This document shows, piece by piece, positions 1 through 4,635 of a DNA stretch of 5,397 nt; position 1 is the stretch's first letter; every line of letters begins with the position of its first letter. The notes beneath the pieces are model-generated. The model was not told the origin of the DNA. It was given only the letters and a program-made list of their open reading frames with translations, and did not search any database. The translations under genes were made by a program, and so were the position numbers. Origin of the DNA: Thermoplasmata archaeon (GTDB lineage: Archaea; Thermoplasmatota; Thermoplasmata; Thermoplasmatales; Thermoplasmataceae); assembly GCA_021801305.1 (NCBI GenBank), contig JAJYYD010000150.1, positions 1 to 5,397 on the forward strand. Direction: 5' to 3'.

Positions 1-921
1 TTTTACAGAATATCCCATTTTATCAAGTGCGTCATTTATTGTGATGTCAGATAATTCTATGCCCAGGACTTTTTTTACCATATTCCTGTTGAGTTTCACT
101 GTCCTGTTCAGGTACTCCCTGATTTCCTTATAGACACGGGATGCATAACTGTTAATTGCCGGAAATTTAATTTTGTATCCAAGGGCTGCCATTTCGTATA
201 TTAACAGCAAAGAGGCATTTCTCACTCCCACTATATCTGTGCCGGTGACATCTACAAAAAAATTCTTCGTATTTTCGCTAAGAACTGTTTTTCTTCCGTT
301 AATTACTGGGGGCATAGAAAGAACTGTACCTTCGGAGTCTTCCATAAATACTGCCTTATTCCCGGGAGGAACAAGATTTGAGTATTCCTGACCTTTGGGA
401 TGCTCTTCCAATATCTTCCTTGCGGTCCCCTTGACCATTGCGTCATAGGTTTCGAATGTTTTTGAGTTTATGTTTTCTGATCTGTACGTTATGGGAGGGA
501 CGATTCTGTCGAGGTTATGAATACCGACTGCCACCTTTGCCCTGTTTTTGCCGATCCCGGCGTGTATCCTTTCCTGATAACTGATAAGCGACTTCAATTT
601 TGACCCTATGGGGCTTCCACAAGCAATGAAACCGAATGCGAAAGGCCTGATTTTACTTACTGAAGATGATACTTTGAATTCAATTTCAGATTCACCAATA
701 TGAATTGCCTCATATCTGTGCCGCCCGTAAAAACATTCAATTGCATGTTCTAGAGAATAAAAGGAGAACAGGTCCTGCCTGTCAGGATTAAATTCAAGCT
801 TCAATTCAGCATCAACTTCGACTGAATAGCCTATTATTCTGGAAAATTCAATGACTTTTTTTACAAACTCCTCGGAGAACTCTTTGTTGATATCCGAGAC
901 GGATTCCCTTAAAACTACCAT
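1..921 (-). CDS. pheT: Phenylalanyl-tRNA synthetase beta subunit, archaeal type (3' end outside window)
   Basis: Cytoplasmic enzyme subunit that, with PheS, charges tRNA-Phe with phenylalanine as an (alpha-beta)2 tetramer; the beta chain supplies the editing (B3/4) module. The frame is open for 307 codons from ATG at 919-921 to base 1 with no stop, so the C-terminal part is missing. Family landmarks I read: EFNPDRQDLFS at residues 43-53, a typical archaeal PheT N-terminal motif; the B3/4 region at about 91-225, with ERIHAGIGKNRAKVAVGIH (117-135), PPITYR (142-147), ILEEHPKGQEY (170-180), LSMPPVINGR (201-210) and the FVDVTGTD segment (222-229); and the start of the B5 domain at about 275-307 (KLNRNMVKKVLGIEL). 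The ATG fits the position of the short N-terminal strand of archaeal PheT. No Shine-Dalgarno is visible, and a TATA-like TTAAATAA lies about 26-34 bp upstream, so a leaderless transcript is possible besides read-through from the RHH gene 27 bp upstream. Product identity is secure. Confidence 0.95.
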   Translation of the reverse strand, partial: MVVLRESVSDINKEFSEEFVKKVIEFSRIIGYSVEVDAELKLEFNPDRQDLFSFYSLEHAIECFYGRHRYEAIHIGESEIEFKVSSSVSKIRPFAFGFIACGSPIGSKLKSLISYQERIHAGIGKNRAKVAVGIHNLDRIVPPITYRSENINSKTFETYDAMVKGTARKILEEHPKGQEYSNLVPPGNKAVFMEDSEGTVLSMPPVINGRKTVLSENTKNFFVDVTGTDIVGVRNASLLLIYEMAALGYKIKFPAINSYASRVYKEIREYLNRTVKLNRNMVKKVLGIELSDITINDALDKMGYSVK

Positions 922-946
922 TAATTAACGGCAGAAAATAAGTGTT

Positions 947-956
947 AGTTATTTAA
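947..956 (-). promoter_or_regulatory. Possible TATA box for pheT, overlapping the end of the RHH gene
   Basis: Read on the minus strand, ATTAAATAAC overlaps the TAA stop of the RHH gene (949-951) and lies about 26-34 bp before the pheT ATG at 921. This is the spacing expected for a leaderless archaeal transcript, and the pheT start has no Shine-Dalgarno. The match is a plain AT-rich word without a convincing BRE, so it could be chance; pheT may simply be co-transcribed with the RHH gene. Confidence 0.3.
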
Positions 957-1278
957 TGTTTTCTTGATTATTCAACTGGTCCAGTTCTTTGCTAACTCTC
1001 TGGGCAGTGTAGTCCCTGAGAATTACCCTTATTAGATCTTCAAGTGAAATAGCACTTCCCTGATCCACATCTTTCTCAAGATCCTGGATTATCTTCTTTG
1101 GAAGAAGCACATCCACTTTACTTGTTGGACCCTTTTTGTAATGTCTCTCTACAAATTCATCAACAGCTTTCCTGACAACATCCGAGACATTGTCATACTG
1201 ATAATTCTCAACGAGTTCTTCAAGCTGATTCATTGTATTCTTGGAAATCCTAACGGTAACCCTGTAAGGTACTGACAT
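949..1278 (-). CDS. Tandem ribbon-helix-helix (CopG/MetJ-fold) DNA-binding protein
   Basis: A 109-residue basic/acidic protein with no membrane segment. The N-terminal unit (about 5-47) reads as an RHH: strand YRVTVRIS, helix NTMNQLEELVENY, turn, helix VSDVVRKAVDEFVERHY. A second unit (about 53-95) has the same shape: strand SKVDVLLP, helix KKIIQDLEKDV, turn, helix SLEDLIRVILRDY. The two align without gaps over 43 residues at an offset of 48, with roughly eight identities and many conservative matches. RHH proteins normally bind DNA as dimers through the paired strands; two copies in one chain suggest an intramolecular pseudo-dimer or a higher-order DNA binder (inference). The start is ATG at 1276-1278, six bases after a GAGGTG ribosome binding site. 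pheT follows 27 bp downstream on the same strand, so the two may share a transcript. A 7-bp inverted repeat just upstream is a candidate operator. The regulated genes are unknown, and an antitoxin is possible but no toxin gene is adjacent. Confidence 0.85.
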   Translation of the reverse strand: MSVPYRVTVRISKNTMNQLEELVENYQYDNVSDVVRKAVDEFVERHYKKGPTSKVDVLLPKKIIQDLEKDVDQGSAISLEDLIRVILRDYTAQRVSKELDQLNNQENIK

Positions 1279-1284
1279 TTATTT

Positions 1285-1290
1285 CACCTC
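1285..1290 (-). promoter_or_regulatory. Ribosome binding site of the RHH gene
   Basis: GAGGTG on the minus strand, six bases before the ATG at 1278, matches the core of the archaeal anti-Shine-Dalgarno complement GGAGGTGAT and fixes the start. The same hexamer precedes arlB on the other strand. Confidence 0.7.
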
Positions 1291-1298
1291 TAAATATA

Positions 1299-1322
1299 TA
1301 GGATTGCTATTTATTAATCCTA
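1299..1322. promoter_or_regulatory. Perfect inverted repeat upstream of the RHH gene: candidate operator or 5'-UTR hairpin
   Basis: TAGGATT (1299-1305), ten spacer bases, then AATCCTA (1316-1322): a perfect 7-bp inverted repeat with half-site centres 17 bp apart. It lies 21 bp before the RHH start codon and only about 25 bp from the likely TATA box at 1348-1357, so it would sit at or just after the transcription start. RHH repressors commonly bind such paired sites in their own promoters, so autoregulation is a reasonable inference. In RNA the same bases could form a 7-bp hairpin ahead of the ribosome binding site. Confidence 0.5.
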
Positions 1323-1347
1323 CACATGTCCGACAATTTTTTCAAAG

Positions 1348-1363
1348 CATATAAAGTTTTTTC
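1348..1363 (-). promoter_or_regulatory. TATA box with BRE-like purine tract, probable promoter of the RHH(-pheT) transcript
   Basis: On the minus strand the sequence reads GAAAAAACTTTATATG: an A-rich BRE-like element directly before CTTTATATG, close to the archaeal TATA consensus. Transcription would begin near 1325-1328 and leave a leader of about 45-50 nt containing the inverted repeat and GAGGTG. The core can also be read on the plus strand (CATATAAAG), but the BRE-like tract favours minus. Confidence 0.55.
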
Positions 1364-1461
1364 ATTCATAATTAAATGAGAAAATGAGAAATTTATTGTT
1401 TTACAAGTTTAGGGGATGTTCTTTTTGGACAGGAGGAAGTTTTTGAACCAAGTAATCTTGA

Positions 1462-1504
1462 GTCATGATTGCCGGTATGACCTGTGAGTTTTTCCTTATT
1501 TTTT
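1462..1504 (+). terminator. Weak hairpin followed by T-rich tract in the divergent spacer
   Basis: GTCAT (1462-1466) and ATGAC (1477-1481) are complementary with a ten-base loop. They are followed by TTTTTCCTTATTTTTT (about 1489-1504). Archaeal RNA polymerase can terminate on T runs alone, so this could end a plus-strand transcript begun near 1376. No gene is known to need it, and a 5-bp stem is weak. Confidence 0.25.
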
Positions 1505-1536
1505 ATGATACCATTTACCCGAGGCTAAACTACCAA

Positions 1537-1547
1537 CGTTTATGAAG
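1537..1547 (+). promoter_or_regulatory. Possible TATA box of the carbonic anhydrase-like gene
   Basis: CGTTTATGAAG is centred about 25 bp before the ATG at 1567, the spacing for a leaderless transcript. No Shine-Dalgarno precedes this ATG, which agrees with leaderless initiation. A second AT-rich stretch (AATTATATTA, 1549-1558) is too close to the start codon to serve as its TATA box. Confidence 0.35.
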
Positions 1548-1566
1548 AATTATATTATGTACTGAT

Positions 1567-2076
1567 ATGTCTATTAACATTGGCAAAGAATGCTACATTT
1601 CAAGGAGCAGCGTACTGATCGGAAACGTAGAAATTGGAGATTTTTCCATGGTAATGGACAACGCTGTGTTGAGAGGTGATCTCAACAGAATTAAATTTGG
1701 AAATTATAGCAACATACAGGATAATGCCACAATTCATGTAGAAATTAATCACGAAGCAACTGTTGGCGATAATGTGTCGATTGGGCACAACGCAGTTGTC
1801 CACGGATCGACGATTGAAGATAATGTCATAATTGGCATGGGGGCCATAATAATGAATGGCGCATTAATAAAAAGTGGATCAGTTGTAGCTGCTGGATCAG
1901 TGGTTACTGAAAATTTTGTCGGGGAGGAAAATGCCTTGATAATTGGAGTCCCAGGAAAGATAAAAAGAACTGGCACTGATCTTCTAGAATATGCAAAACT
2001 TAACTCCTCTTCATATCAGAGACTCCGCTCAGATTATCTAAAAGGCAAATATGACATCAAATACGGAGATCAGTGA
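1567..2076 (+). CDS. Gamma-class carbonic anhydrase-like hexapeptide-repeat protein
   Basis: A 169-residue left-handed beta-helix protein expected to form a cytoplasmic trimer; by family it would interconvert CO2 and bicarbonate. Imperfect hexapeptide repeats run from about residue 5 to 125 (for example VLIGNVEIGD, NVSIGHNAVVHG, NVIIGMGAII, SGSVVAAGSVV), ending in the usual GVPGK (127-131) and a helical tail. Residues matching the catalytic set of Methanosarcina Cam are present: Arg36 and Asp38 in RGD, Gln51-Asp52 in IQDN, and the three zinc ligands His57, His74 and His79. Leu39 stands where Cam has Glu62, and the acidic loop carrying its proton-shuttle Glu84 is absent, so it resembles the CamH/YrdA group; activity there is variable and an acyltransferase or other metal-binding role remains possible. 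No signal peptide is visible, unlike exported Cam. The gene appears single, with its own promoter and stop before the archaellum promoter. Confidence 0.9.
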   Translation: MSINIGKECYISRSSVLIGNVEIGDFSMVMDNAVLRGDLNRIKFGNYSNIQDNATIHVEINHEATVGDNVSIGHNAVVHGSTIEDNVIIGMGAIIMNGALIKSGSVVAAGSVVTENFVGEENALIIGVPGKIKRTGTDLLEYAKLNSSSYQRLRSDYLKGKYDIKYGDQ

Positions 2077-2100
2077 ATTACCCGCTGATTGTTACCTGAC

Positions 2101-2121
2101 GTTTTCGGGTCTTTTGTTCTT
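2101..2121 (+). terminator. T-rich probable terminator after the carbonic anhydrase-like gene
   Basis: About 25 bp past the stop codon lie the T-rich runs GTTTTC, CTTTTG and TTCTT. A weak 5-bp pairing, ACCCG (2080-2084) with CGGGT (2106-2110) across a 21-base loop, precedes the last runs. Archaeal intrinsic termination depends mostly on T tracts, and the position between two transcription units fits. The tracts are short and interrupted, hence low confidence. Confidence 0.35.
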
Positions 2122-2200
2122 ACTACCTACATACAACTATACACCTGTACGTGCACCTTTGTAAATAGCGGTTCTTACAGTAATATGAGTAGTGAATTAT

Positions 2201-2222
2201 ACAAAAAAGTTATATTAATATA
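2201..2222 (+). promoter_or_regulatory. Archaellum operon promoter: BRE-like A tract and palindromic TATA
   Basis: ACAAAAAAG (2201-2209) is a BRE-like purine tract directly before TATATTAATATA (2211-2222), a perfect 12-bp palindrome serving as the TATA region. Transcription about 25 bp downstream would start near 2240, just ahead of the GAGGTG ribosome binding site at 2241-2246 and the arlB ATG at 2251, giving a very short leader. This is the best-formed promoter on the plus strand, as expected for an abundant filament protein. Confidence 0.6.
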
Positions 2223-2240
2223 GTTGAGGTTGCAAGGTCT

Positions 2241-2246
2241 GAGGTG
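2241..2246 (+). promoter_or_regulatory. Ribosome binding site that decides the arlB start
   Basis: GAGGTG four bases before ATG 2251. It rules against the in-frame TTG at 2224, which would lie upstream of the predicted transcription start, and against GTG 2275, whose only purine-rich motif (AGAGG) is one base away. Confidence 0.6.
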
Positions 2247-2250
2247 TCTA

Positions 2251-3018
2251 ATGTATAGAGCCGTATATAGAGGAGTGAAAAAACTCCATAAGGTATTCAG
2301 CCTTAAGGCGGACAATAAGGCTGAAACTGGGATTGGTACCCTGATTATCTTTATAGCCATGGTACTGGTCGCAGCAGTAGCAGCAACCGTATTGATCAAC
2401 ACCGCCGGATCATTACAACAGAGAGCAACGAGCACTGGGTCTCAAACAACAAACCAGGTTTCTACCGGGTTGATCATCCAGTCCATATATGGAATGGATA
2501 ACAATAAGGCAAACCCTGAGTCTGGAACTTTGAACTGGACAGCAATATATTTGACTCTGAACACGGGGAGTTCTCCGGTAGATCTGTCAAATGTATCGCT
2601 AAGCCTAGAGTATAAGGGACAACTGGCATCACTTAAGTATACCCCTGCTTCAACAAACGCAACATTTGCAGTCGATACCAATGGAACGTCAAATGTCTTC
2701 AACGTTCTTAGTTCAACTATTGGTTACAAAAACGGGAAGAACTCATCAGCCGGTGTGGTGGAACTAAAAAATAATACAGGGACATCCAACTTTGCGATAG
2801 TTGTCATAAGGGATCCGTCCAACTCGCTTACAAGCAGCCACCCAGTCCTGACAACCGGTTCAGAAGTGGTTCTGCTCGTGAACACATCAGCAGTATTTGG
2901 AGGACTGCAGCAGGGACAGAGCGTAACTGGACAGGTCACACCATCAGTGGGATCACCTGGAATCATACAGTTTACAACACCGTCAGCCTACACAGAATCA
3001 GTAATGGAACTCCAATAA
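2251..3018 (+). CDS. arlB: Archaellin, the archaellum filament subunit
   Basis: Major structural protein of the archaeal swimming filament (older name flaB). From ATG 2251 it has 255 residues. A charged class III leader ends in SLKADNKA, followed by [19 protein letters not shown], the conserved hydrophobic helix by which subunits pack, and then [12 protein letters not shown] (48-59). Alignment to methanogen archaellins (KKG then ASGIGTL) puts prepilin-peptidase cleavage between Ala24 and Glu25, an unusual pair at that site. The rest is a beta-rich, Ser/Thr/Asn-rich outer domain with seven N-glycosylation sequons (Asn95, 114, 136, 144, 164, 174, 211). The predicted 24-residue leader is long for the family; the GAGGTG site and the promoter position support this start, though GTG 2275 would give a more usual 15-16 residues. 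It is the only archaellin in the window and the first gene of the operon. A hairpin around its stop separates it from arlC. Confidence 0.93.
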   Translation: MYRAVYRGVKKLHKVFSLKADNKAETGIGTLIIFIAMVLVAAVAATVLINTAGSLQQRATSTGSQTTNQVSTGLIIQSIYGMDNNKANPESGTLNWTAIYLTLNTGSSPVDLSNVSLSLEYKGQLASLKYTPASTNATFAVDTNGTSNVFNVLSSTIGYKNGKNSSAGVVELKNNTGTSNFAIVVIRDPSNSLTSSHPVLTTGSEVVLLVNTSAVFGGLQQGQSVTGQVTPSVGSPGIIQFTTPSAYTESVMELQ

Positions 3019-3025
3019 GTTCCAT
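3004..3025 (+). repeat. Inverted repeat (hairpin) around the arlB stop codon
   Basis: ATGGAAC (3004-3010) and GTTCCAT (3019-3025) are perfectly complementary with an eight-base loop that contains the TAA stop (3016-3018). It is the only clear hairpin at a gene junction in the operon and is not followed by a T run, so it looks more like an mRNA-stabilising or processing element than a terminator. That would help keep archaellin mRNA in excess over the motor genes (inference). Confidence 0.5.
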
Positions 3026-3049
3026 AACAACGGAGTACAGTGACTAACA

Positions 3050-3538
3050 ATGGGTCTCTTGGATAATATATTTGGAAGGAGGAGAAGAGAGACCACAGCG
3101 AACGTGGCTACCCAAAATGTGCCTCAGCAACAACCCCCTGGCCCAATCCAGGGGGCTCCATCCCAATTTGACAGCAAGTTCATAGATGGGGTTAACCAGA
3201 GAATAACCTCAACAGAGAACGAGATCAGCAAAATAAATACTGCACTTGATGGTGCAAAAAGGAGTATATCCGACATAAGAACTGAACTGGACGTAATCAA
3301 GGAGAATGTTAAAATGGTAGTATCGTTATATGAAATGGTATCCAAGAAATTCAACCCATTCATGGACACTACTCCCGAGGAGATTAAGGAAATAACTGAC
3401 GCTCTGAGGGAAGAAATCCATGAAGTTGAGCTTCTTGTGAGATCGGCAATTAACGATCTCCGTGAACTATACGGAACCCCTGATGTAGACGGTTTAGTAT
3501 CGGACATAGAGCCGGAGGGAGACGAAGATGATCAGTGA
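3050..3538 (+). CDS. arlC: Archaellum accessory protein ArlC (FlaC)
   Basis: Cytoplasmic protein of the euryarchaeal motor-associated ring which, with ArlD/E, contacts ArlH and, in chemotactic species, receives switching signals through CheF. The 162 residues comprise an N-terminal MGLLDNIFGRRRR segment, a Pro/Gln-rich linker (about 20-40), a long helical coiled-coil stretch (about 41-100), the family signature VVSLYEMVSKKFNPF (90-104), a second helical part (109-141) and an acidic tail (EPEGDEDDQ). It has no membrane span and no N-glycosylation sequon. The start is ATG 3050; an in-frame TGA at 3041-3043 excludes an earlier one, and only a distant GGAG (3032-3035) precedes it. It sits 31 bp after arlB and overlaps arlD/E by 11 bp. 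The hydrophobic-then-basic N-terminus might touch the membrane (inference). Confidence 0.87.
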   Translation: MGLLDNIFGRRRRETTANVATQNVPQQQPPGPIQGAPSQFDSKFIDGVNQRITSTENEISKINTALDGAKRSISDIRTELDVIKENVKMVVSLYEMVSKKFNPFMDTTPEEIKEITDALREEIHEVELLVRSAINDLRELYGTPDVDGLVSDIEPEGDEDDQ

Positions 3539-4226
3539 ATCACTAAAGGGATACTTGCAGAGCAAACTGGACTCTGCTGATAAGTCCATACCAAAATTTG
3601 TAATAGAAGAGCTGAGACAAAAAGTTCTCAATTCACCAACCAAGTTCTCTAAATCCGACATAGAAACCCTCTTTAACAATCTGCAACAGAGATACAGCGA
3701 AGGCAAGGAAAATTCACTTCTTGGAAAGGTAGATACCCTTTTCAAGGAGATTACAAACGTAGAAAGAATGCTTTCGGGTGATGCAAACAGAAAAAAGCCT
3801 GCAGATGAAGGTGAAGGCGAAGACCAGCAGTCTTTAAGGAACAGAAACGTGTGGAGAACCCACAGGAAGTCCAAGCTTGAAGCTATCGGGGACGATGTCA
3901 TATCGTTGATGGTGGCCTTGAGATGGCTGGAATTCCTGCTGGATAACTACGGTCCTGAGAATACCATAGACATCCTGGACTATTACGAGAGCATCGGGTG
4001 GATCTCATCTACCGTAAAGGAACAGATGATAAAATTCACCAAGATGACTGGAATAATAACACCAGTCCAGGAGTACAAAATAAAGCCGACAATTCAGGAC
4101 CACATCGTGACAATGCTCTTCATCGAAAAACTAAATGGTGGAGAAATCAGCAGAGACATTGTTGAGTCCTTGGAGAGGGAGTTTAGAACTCTTAAAAAGG
4201 GAGTTGACGAACTGTATGGGATTTAG
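3528..4226 (+). CDS. arlD: Archaellum accessory protein ArlD/E (FlaD/FlaE family)
   Basis: Partner of ArlC in the cytoplasmic ring below the motor. The 232 residues have a variable, mostly helical N-terminal half (1-85), a charged linker (about 86-113, including ADEGEGEDQ) and the conserved FlaD/E domain at about 114-204: SKLEAIGDDVISLMVALRWL, then FLLDNYG, DYYESIGWIS and, near its end, DHIVTMLFIEKLNGG. A C-terminal amphipathic helix follows. Only one such gene is present, so it likely covers both the ArlD and ArlE roles; the symbol arlD is a convention and arlE would be equally fair. The start is ATG 3528, six bases after a strong GGAGGGAG (3514-3521), inside the last codons of arlC (11-bp overlap); the downstream overlap with arlF is also 11 bp, suggesting translational coupling. 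No sequons or membrane spans are visible. Confidence 0.88.
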   Translation: MISESLKGYLQSKLDSADKSIPKFVIEELRQKVLNSPTKFSKSDIETLFNNLQQRYSEGKENSLLGKVDTLFKEITNVERMLSGDANRKKPADEGEGEDQQSLRNRNVWRTHRKSKLEAIGDDVISLMVALRWLEFLLDNYGPENTIDILDYYESIGWISSTVKEQMIKFTKMTGIITPVQEYKIKPTIQDHIVTMLFIEKLNGGEISRDIVESLEREFRTLKKGVDELYGI

Positions 4227-4635
4227 TTACGTAGCAGCTGTGGCAATTCTGCTCAGCTCTTCCCTTATTTTTTTCGGGATAATCTATTCAGACTATGTTC
4301 ATTCAGAAACACAACTTAGCAATGCCCAGAATGACCAGAACAAACAGATGTATGACTACATAAATTCAAAGGTCAAGGTAACCGGATACAATGTGTCGCC
4401 TTATAATTCGGTTTATAACGTGACGATCAACATGACAAACACAGGCAGCATATCACTGGATTTGATGAGTTCGAATCTGCTGCTTAACGGGAGTCTTGAG
4501 AACTTCAGTTACAGTGGTGAATATCTGCTTCCTATGGCCAATGGAAGCGTAACTTTCCAGACCGGATCTGGAGATTACCAGGTGGAGATAGCATTCAACA
4601 CCGGCTACAACGTAATTACGGAGGTAAAAGTTTAA
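4216..4635 (+). CDS. arlF: Archaellum stator/anchor protein ArlF
   Basis: Membrane-anchored protein whose outer beta-sandwich domain, with ArlG, holds the motor stationary against the cell envelope. It has 139 residues: a start MGFSYVAAVAILLSSSLIFF typical of FlaF, forming one N-terminal membrane helix (about 5-24), then a short helical stalk (25-52) and a beta-rich domain (53-139). Five good sequons (Asn68, 72, 91, 96, 109) lie in the outer domain, plus NVSP at 59, which proline probably blocks. I chose ATG 4216 because MGFS is the family N-terminus; the frame stays open upstream to ATG 4135, but that would add 27 charged residues inside arlD/E. AAGGGAG (about 4197-4203) may serve as ribosome binding site. 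It overlaps arlD/E by 11 bp and arlG by one base. Confidence 0.87.
   Translation: MGFSYVAAVAILLSSSLIFFGIIYSDYVHSETQLSNAQNDQNKQMYDYINSKVKVTGYNVSPYNSVYNVTINMTNTGSISLDLMSSNLLLNGSLENFSYSGEYLLPMANGSVTFQTGSGDYQVEIAFNTGYNVITEVKV
4620..4625 (+). promoter_or_regulatory. Ribosome binding site of arlG
   Basis: GGAGGT lies nine bases before the arlG ATG, inside the end of arlF. With the TAATG stop/start overlap it supports efficient re-initiation and equal output of the ArlF and ArlG partners. Confidence 0.6.

Larger units (their letters stand above)
1279..1566. other. Divergent intergenic spacer (288 bp) between the RHH gene and the carbonic anhydrase-like gene
   Basis: No ordinary gene fits here. From left to right it holds the RHH ribosome binding site, the 7-bp inverted repeat, the minus-strand TATA/BRE, two micro-ORFs on the plus strand (20 codons from ATG at 1384, then 14 codons from TTG at 1443, preceded by AGGAGGAAG), a weak hairpin at 1462-1481 followed by T-rich runs to about 1504, and a TATA-like word before the gene at 1567. 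I see no tRNA, no convincing C/D box pair and no repeat array. Confidence 0.6.

Noticed and set aside
173..391. Plus-strand open frame of 72 codons
   Set aside because: It is antisense to the well-matched pheT reading frame and resembles no protein I know.
1455..1490. Possible C/D box RNA around TCATGATTG
   Set aside because: The C box match is imperfect and no D box CTGA follows at a proper distance.
1600..1976. Minus-strand open frames opposite the carbonic anhydrase-like gene
   Set aside because: The plus frame carries the complete hexapeptide pattern and all metal ligands, so the opposite frames are by-products.
2140..2160. Near-repeat CACCTGT / CACCTTTGT before the archaellum promoter
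   Set aside because: Too short and imperfect to call a repeat or binding site.
2185..2223. Thirteen-codon ORF (ATG 2185 to TAG 2223) as a leader peptide before arlB
   Set aside because: It spans the BRE/TATA region and would not be in the arlB transcript; no ribosome binding site precedes it.
2224..2250. Nine-codon upstream extension of arlB from TTG 2224
   Set aside because: It lies next to the TATA palindrome and upstream of the predicted transcription start, lacks its own ribosome binding site, and ATG 2251 has GAGGTG four bases before it.
3124..3901. Two minus-strand open frames of 127 and 135 codons opposite arlC and arlD/E
   Set aside because: They are mirror frames of recognised genes with low-complexity Ser/Leu-rich translations and no promoter or ribosome binding site.
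4135..4215. Upstream ATG 4135 as the arlF start
   Set aside because: The added 27 residues are charged and lie inside the arlD/E coding region; MGFS followed by the membrane helix at 4216 is the family N-terminus.
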